In this document: positions 58,101 to 64,000 of the stretch, piece by piece
Layout of the letters: every line of letters begins with the position of its first letter
How positions within the stretch are numbered: the first letter of the stretch is position 1
NCBI RefSeq assembly: GCF_964355755.1
Contig: NC_092677.1
Location: 28,178,101 to 28,242,100 of the forward strand
Reading direction: 5' to 3'
Length of the DNA stretch: 64,000 nt
Origin: Antedon mediterranea
Taxonomy: Eukaryota > Echinodermata > Crinoidea > Comatulida > Antedonidae
Notes under the pieces: model-generated
Seen by the model: the letters and a program-made list of their open reading frames with translations, nothing else
Databases searched by the model: none
What the model was told of the DNA's origin: nothing
Position numbers and translations under genes: made by a program

Positions 58101-61100
58101 GTCTTTTGGCAGCTGTAAAATCGAATCAATGAATGCACCAGAATAATGTAAATATGAGTACATTTAATGTAATGGAATGTAAACTTAAGCTCCATCTAAA
58201 CTTTATGTGACAAAACAATATGATGTGCCCATACTGTATATGGACATGATGATGTCATATCACTACCATATTTGTGCATATCACTACCATATTTGTGCAT
58301 ATCACTACCATATTACTACCATATTAGTTTGATAGTGTAGACAGAGCTTTAATTTGTACACCAACCTAATTGGTTTGCGTCTTGCATTTTGATAGGTTCA
58401 TACATTGCTGTCAGTGGCTGGCCTTCTTCTATGTTTTTTACCGCCTCACACCAAAGTCTTTTATCTTTAAATAGAAAAATAACAAAATTATAATTGGCTG
58501 CTTTTTAAATTATTTAATTATGTATGGTTGGTCCTCCAAGTTGAGACCTAGGATGTTTGTAACATTCTATTTTTTTTAAAGTAATGATTTGAGAGTAGGC
58601 CTATAATGTGAACATAGTAAGTTGAATTTTTTTTAAATTAATTATTGGCCATCTGAAAGGAAGTACATATTCCAATTTATTGAAATTTAATGCAAACATT
58701 TCCAACCTTCAAAATTATAGGATTATTGATAGACATTGGAATTTACATTTTACTGCCTTGAAATTAGCAAATTGTATAATTATTAAGACCAAAGATAAAC
58801 AAGCTACAATATTGGACTGTCAGAATATAATTAAAGGGCAATAGACACACAGGCTGTACCACAAAACATATTAATAATTTTACATTAATGTTTTTTTTGT
58901 AGTGAACAGTATAGAGAAGTTTTATATAGCATTTTTGTTTTTGCTATATAGGCCTAACATTTTTGTTTTTGCTATATAACATTTTTTAACCATTATTTTT
59001 ACATGATTAAACAGAAGTTGTTATGAAGTGAATATTAATACATGCTTTGAAGTAGCAGAGGTCAAATAAACTTCCCAAAAGTGAGGTCCAACTGAGTTAA
59101 CAAAGGATAAATATTCTGGCATTCCTTACTCAAACTGTATAAACATATTCTTTTATTAAACATACAAGTGATGAGAGACACCTACGGCTCACAAGTTTTT
59201 AAGTTCAAAGTATAAACAGCGACCGACATATAATATACACATCTTTAGATCAAATCTATCACCTTAGATCACACAGCCACCATTGAACAGGTGCGTCTAA
59301 TATATTTAACCTCAGATTAAAATGATTTTTACACTATTTTTATGAAGAGTTTAAAATAACAAAATAAATACAACAAAACAACATGAATTTGCTTTCACAC
59401 ATTCATACTGTTACATGTCGTACATGTTGGAGTCTATTACACACAGCGGGATTCCTACATACGACTTTTTGACATTTATTTTCGGTTCTGTTTAGGAATA
59501 ATGTGTAATCATAATCAAAGATCTTATCTACATCAATGTGAGATTATATCAGAAATCCATTAGGAACATTATAATACCTCCACGAAGAATGTGTAAAAAG
59601 CTCAATCAAACCTTATTGGAACTTGGGAAACAGCTGTCTTTGGTTGTCAATACATTGTCCATTTAATATCAGTATTTAAGGGGGGTCTCTATCTCTGTTT
59701 ATTTATGATTTTTAACAAATAATCTCGTTGGCTTTCGCACATTAACATTGCACTACAATCAAAATCCTTGAGGTATACTGTTGGATAGTGATGTTCGGTT
59801 TAGAGGGAATTGACTGAAGGCTATACGCCAGTATCTGCCAGTCAATTAAAATCACAAGAGGGAAGCAGACAAGTAGAATGTACGACGACGATTTTGTATA
59901 AGGCTTTTATTGTTTACTGTATTGTATGGAGTGAGTGCAGAATCTGTTTGGGACTTGTCCTATTATCACACCTGGTTATTTTTCATTGTCGACCAAATAA
60001 ATATTACCATTATTATGTCATCAGCATCAGTAAGTACAAAATGTTAAAAAAAGATGTGATTTATGATTGTGTACCTTCGTTGTAAATCATTAAATTAAAT
60101 TGTCCACTTGATGAAGACTGTAACTGGGCCAACCATGCCTGATTTGCTGGTGTTTTAGATTTGTCCAACGTCAATCTGTAATCTTCACCCTTTTGATCAA
60201 CAAACTGTAACAAACAAAATAAAAAAAACTTTATGTTTTTTGTTTTCATTATTATTACTGTACCATTATTTAAGCTTCTTCTTAATATTATTACTGTACC
60301 ATTATTTAAGCTTCTTCTTAATATTATTACTGTACCATTATTTAAGCTTCTTCTTAATATTATTACTGTACCATTATTTAAGCTTCTTCTTAATATTATT
60401 ACTGTACCATTATTTAAGCTTCTTCTTAATATTATTACTGTACCATTATTTAAGCTTCTTCTTAATATTACTGTACCATTATTTAAGCTTCTTCTTAATA
60501 TTATTACTGTACCATTATTTAAGCTTCTTCTTAATATTATTACTGTACCATTATTTAAGCTTCTTCTTAATATTATTACTGTACCATTATTTAAGCTTCT
60601 TCTTAATATTACTGTACCATTATTTAAGCTTCTTCTTAATATTATTACTGTACCATTATTTAAGCTTCTTCTTAATATTATTACTGTACCATTATTTAAG
60701 CTTCTTCTTAATATTATTACTGTACCATTATTTAAGCTTCTTCTTAATATTATTACTGTACCATTATTTAAGCTTCTTCTTAATATTACTGTACCATTAT
60801 TTAAGCTTCTTCTTAATATTATTACTGTACCATTATTTAAGCTTCTTCTTAATATTATTACTGTACCATTATTTAAGCTTCTTCTTAATATTATTACTGT
60901 ACCATTATTTAAGCTTCTTCTTAATATTATTACTGTACCATTATTTAAGCTTCTTCTTAATATTATTACTGTACCATTATTTAAGCTTCTTCTTAATATT
61001 ATTACTGTACCATTATTTAAGCTTCTTCTTAATATTATTACTGTACCATTATTTAAGCTTCTTCTTAATATTATTACTGTACCATTATTTAAGCTTCTTC

Positions 61101-61756
61101 TTAATACTGTCTATATTTTGACCCAATTTACAAATTGGTTTCATGCTTTTATAAATGGATTGACTAATTTATAGGCAGGAAATAGATAATTTAGGCTCAC
61201 ACCCAAAATCAGACGTACCGTATCTACTGTATTATACGCATAGCAACACAAAGTTCATGAACCTTGCATCTTTTATTAATTAGTAATGCCGTTCATTGCC
61301 CCAGTATTTTGTATCATTATCCCAGGAAACGCAGCTAATTATACCCGCCTTCGCCACATAATCTTTTTATCTATAATCAGATTATTAATATTTTGTCTTT
61401 AATATATTATTATTACCGGTAAGGGTCAGATGAATTAGGTCACAACTAATATTAAAATACACACAGTAAAAGTGTTAGTATTAGCTAGACTTTATAATTG
61501 CTTGTTTAAAACTTTAATCTCATGGCATTATATTCAGTTCTGATAACTTGAGAAAACATCAATGTCGCCCTCTATAATTATAAAACTTTTTTTAATATAC
61601 CTGTAGTACAGTAATTGCTATTTAAAAATAGTCCCATACCATACCTGTGATTCCTCTTTTGTGGCTTTTGTTATATTTCCATGAAATGGCCCAAATTTTG
61701 TTCCCTGTTTAATGAATCCAGATGCCGTCAGCCTCGGATTTTCCATTCCAATGTAA
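55165..61756 (-). CDS. zfpm: Friend of GATA (FOG/ZFPM) zinc-finger cofactor, N-terminus outside the window
   Basis: Exons 61645-61756, 60075-60204, 58366-58464 and 55165-57836 join in phase (3013 nt, about 1003 residues). The first three encode the atypical PR/SET-like domain seen in FOG proteins (YIGMENPRLTASGF, LWCEAVKNIEEGQPL). The large exon carries fingers of two sorts. At least five are C2HC: FCHIHFRNPANLQVHIQHYC, CSECNITFKSIRNFTAHKTY, CIECDILFHKHESLKVHKQY, VCGAIFRNYDIYVAHKENYC and CRTCDLHFNNLSTFIAHRKY, each ending in a cysteine. Others are C2H2 (QLCRSTF, KFCTYIA). C2HC fingers are what FOG uses to bind GATA N-fingers. PLDLS at 56817-56803 is a CtBP-binding motif. FOG acts in the nucleus to turn GATA activators into repressors, in blood, heart and mesoderm. 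Whether it also has the N-terminal NuRD-binding peptide cannot be seen. TTTATT at 54687-54692 could be its polyadenylation signal. Confidence 0.92.
56803..56817 (-). other. CtBP-binding motif PLDLS in the FOG protein
   Basis: The codons for PLDLS, followed by VKK, lie between the second and third large C2HC fingers. Vertebrate FOG1 has PIDLS at the equivalent place. It recruits the CtBP corepressor. Confidence 0.85.
58189..58352. mobile_element. CTACACTATCAAAC-family MITE with three satellite units, FOG intron
   Basis: The left end is decayed (TTAAGCTCCATCTAAACTTT); the right end GTTTGATAGTGTAGACAGAG is intact. Inside, ATATCACTACCATATTTGTGC occurs in tandem: two full 21-bp units, then shortened ones ending CCATATTACTACCATATTAG. 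Confidence 0.8.
58465..60074. other. FOG intron, nothing else identified
   Basis: A local repeat of TTTTTGTTTTTGCTATATA (58932 and 58960) is the only pattern. The 91-codon plus-strand frame at 59810-60085 overlaps the real minus-strand exon at its end and is not supported. Confidence 0.5.
60250..61106. repeat. 36-bp minisatellite with 33-bp variants, about 24 copies, FOG intron
   Basis: The unit is TACTGTACCATTATTTAAGC plus TTCTTCTTAATATTAT. Copies ending at 60470, 60608 and 60786 lack one ATT and are 33 bp. Both lengths are multiples of three, so frames of about 300 codons run through; they are intronic artefacts. Copies are otherwise almost identical. Confidence 0.97.
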
Positions 61757-64000
61757 CTATAAAATAAAACAGAAACAAATTCTGTGTTATTAATTTTGAA
61801 AATGGTAAAAACTGTGAAATAATTTATATACAGTACCTTTAAGATTAGAAGAGACTAATAATTAACACCCAAGATTGTTGATAACAATATTTCAAAATTA
61901 AAGTTTTTTATTTACGATCAAAAACAAAACAGTTATAATCTCATCTCAGTTTCTATGTATTGGTTTAAATCTATGTTGGCCTTAATAGCACAACAGTAGC
62001 CTTGATATACAATTCATTACTTCCCTTTAAAATCTTTTCATCTAGTTTGCTTGTCAAAAGATTTGACAAAAATCAGAACTTATGAACTTGGATGGTGGAC
62101 AGGAAGGAGTTAGCGTACAAATAGCCTGTATCAGGGCAGCTCTCTGATATTGCTAATTATAGTAGATCACGTTGATCGACAGATCAACCTACTAGCTACT
62201 GTATTCCCATAAATTCCAGTATTTTAAAGAATTTTTTTTTCATTTAACTTAAAAATTAAAATTCAAAACATTTTTTAAGAATCCATCATACAACTTAACA
62301 CAGTGTAAGTAAAACAAATTGAACTTCTCAACAATTAAGTTTAAAATCTAACTACTACAGTGTGTGCAACAAAATGTGTAGCGAAGAAAAAGAATTATAA
62401 AAGTTGTAACAATTGTGTAAAAAAGAAGAAAAATATAACAACCACCGTGATGGCATGTTTTTACAAATCAGTATAGTATACCTATTAACATTTTCTAAAT
62501 AAACATAGAAGCACCTAAGATATAATACTGCAGTTTATATAGAAAAACCAAACAAAAACCGACACCTTCAAAAACCCAGCCTGACCAGCCCCACCTAAAT
62601 GTTGAGACATTAGATTTACTTCATTTTATGCTTTTTAGGCCTTGGACCCACCTACACAGTAAATTCAGGTTGGACCCACCTACACAGTAAATCCAGGTTG
62701 GACCCACCTACGCAGTAAATCCAGGTTGGACCCACCTACACAGTAAATCCAGGTTGGACCCACCTACACAGTAAATCCAGGTTGGACCCACCTACGCAGT
62801 AAATTCAGGTTGGACCCACCTACGCAGTAAATCCAGGTTGGACCCACTACACAGTAAATCCAGGTTGGACCCACCTACACAGTAAATCCAGGTTGGACCC
62901 ACCTACACAGTAAATCCAGGTTGGACCCACCTACACAGTAAATCCAGGTTCCACTGGTTAATAAACCCGATAGATAACAACTAATAAAAATACATTTTTA
63001 TATAAAATTGCGAAAAAAGTTAATGTGTTGTTCCGACGACATAGCCTACCTTTCCTGTCATGTGATCGAGGTTGATGGTCGAAATGCTAAACAAAGACTA
63101 GATAATCTTAAGAGTTTGATTATGCTTCTTAAAGATAACCAAATTTTAGTTGATTGCAATCAAAGCTGTCTGAGGAACAAGACTGCAAGTCTGTAGCTAA
63201 AGCAGATGGGGTTTCAGCTGATAAGGGTTTTTAACTTGGACTGAAGGATGTTTATTTGATAGGTCACAGAATTACAGGATGCCATAGATCTATATGATAA
63301 CAAACTCTGCCCTGAATTAATTCATCCATAACATCTTTGCTTAACTCAATTTTATGCTTGGTAATGTAATTTGACAAGTTAAAATCTGCCACACCAAATT
63401 GGTTCCATGTGATTATGTAAAAAAAATAACATTGGTAGGATTTGACCATTTTTGTTCAAAATGCAATTAAATTATAGATTTTAAAAAGATTTTTGTGCTT
63501 AAAATATTTAAAAAGAAAGAATTATTGGAAAACCTAAAACTACAAATGTACCTTTCGAAAGGTGCATTTTAATGAATAACACTTTTTTATATGAAAATGA
63601 TTAAATTTAAAAGTGAGGACAGTCCAGCATTAACAGGTTAAAACATGCAGAAAAAAGTTTTCCTTGATACAAGAGCATGAGGAACTAAAATTAGAGGAAA
63701 CGTTGTAATTCCCCTTAAACAAGTTACTAATACTTTTTTTTTCGTAATTCTCTAATTATTTGGAATTTATATCTAAAAGATAAACTATCTATGTGCAAAC
63801 ATACTTTAAATTATTCAATTAATTTATTAATAAAATTTATCATTTATAGTGAAATATTGAGATATTTGATAACATTTTGAATGACACTTAGCTATGAAAA
63901 CATCTATCAAATCTTAATTATAATTTGATTCTAGCAACACTAATTATTGTAAATATAGGATAAAAGAGCAAGTTGTAGTTAGAAGCTTTGCTTGCCAAAC
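61757..64000. other. 5' intron of the FOG gene (minus strand)
   Basis: The exon at 61645-61756 starts one base into a codon after a TATAG acceptor, so more coding exons lie to the right. I found none between 61757 and 64000 that I could support. A 28-bp minisatellite is at 62640-62950. Confidence 0.5.
62640..62950. repeat. 28-bp minisatellite (GGTTGGACCCACCTACACAG + TAAATCCA), about 11 copies
   Basis: Period is 28 bp except one copy of 27 (CCCACTACAC near 62845). ACACAG/ACGCAG and AATCC/AATTC variants are mixed. It lies in the FOG 5' intron. Confidence 0.96.

Noticed and set aside
60233-61174. 313- and 293-codon frames with NIITVPLFKLLL repeats
   Set aside because: These come from a 36-bp minisatellite in a FOG intron, on the strand opposite to the gene.

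Overview
This is animal nuclear DNA. Genes are split by GT-AG introns, intergenic DNA is AT-rich, and there are many minisatellites, miniature inverted-repeat transposons (MITEs), SINEs and larger nested transposons. The proteins are bilaterian: a mitochondrial-clan cytochrome P450, DCAF11/WDR23, a TRH-receptor-like GPCR and a Friend-of-GATA (FOG/ZFPM) zinc-finger protein. Foldback elements resembling sea urchin TU elements, a 5S-rRNA-derived SINE and the frequent palindrome TAGGCCTA suggest an invertebrate deuterostome, most likely an echinoderm. That assignment is inference.

Layout. 1-2554 (+): last four exons of a P450. 4214-13375 (+): a complete 15-exon DCAF11 gene whose exons sum to 1599 nt (532 residues); its introns hold three large tandem arrays and several MITEs. 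13.4-21.4 kb: no gene, but a 5S-derived SINE and a 20-bp minisatellite. 21534-22600 (+): a two-exon gene for an unrecognised secreted cysteine-rich protein of 260 residues. 22.6-27.9 kb: little but a short coding-like remnant. 27938-34630 (-): a TRH-receptor-like GPCR with two coding exons and a probable noncoding first exon; a 20-bp minisatellite fills much of intron 2. 35.2-46.0 kb: a transposon nest. Two related foldback elements lie in opposite orientation with the same 8-bp target duplication at left, middle and right, all inside the 3' end of a LINE. A third copy with its own 8-bp duplication is split by a 1.5-kb Helitron-like insertion whose empty site can be read from the sister copies. 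46.5-53.9 kb (-): a tentative small gene; a tRNA-derived SINE and a 16-bp minisatellite lie in the same stretch. 55165-61756 (-): a FOG/ZFPM gene, four exons visible, N-terminus outside the window.

The genes are independently transcribed; nothing suggests an operon or a shared pathway. The most interesting material is in the repeats: a 21-bp satellite that seems to have grown out of a MITE, with 1-, 2-, 3- and about 32-copy stages in this one window; the shared target duplication of the inverted foldback pair; the Helitron insertion; and two SINEs with different Pol III heads but a similar central core. No bacterial operon, CRISPR array or functional tRNA gene was seen.
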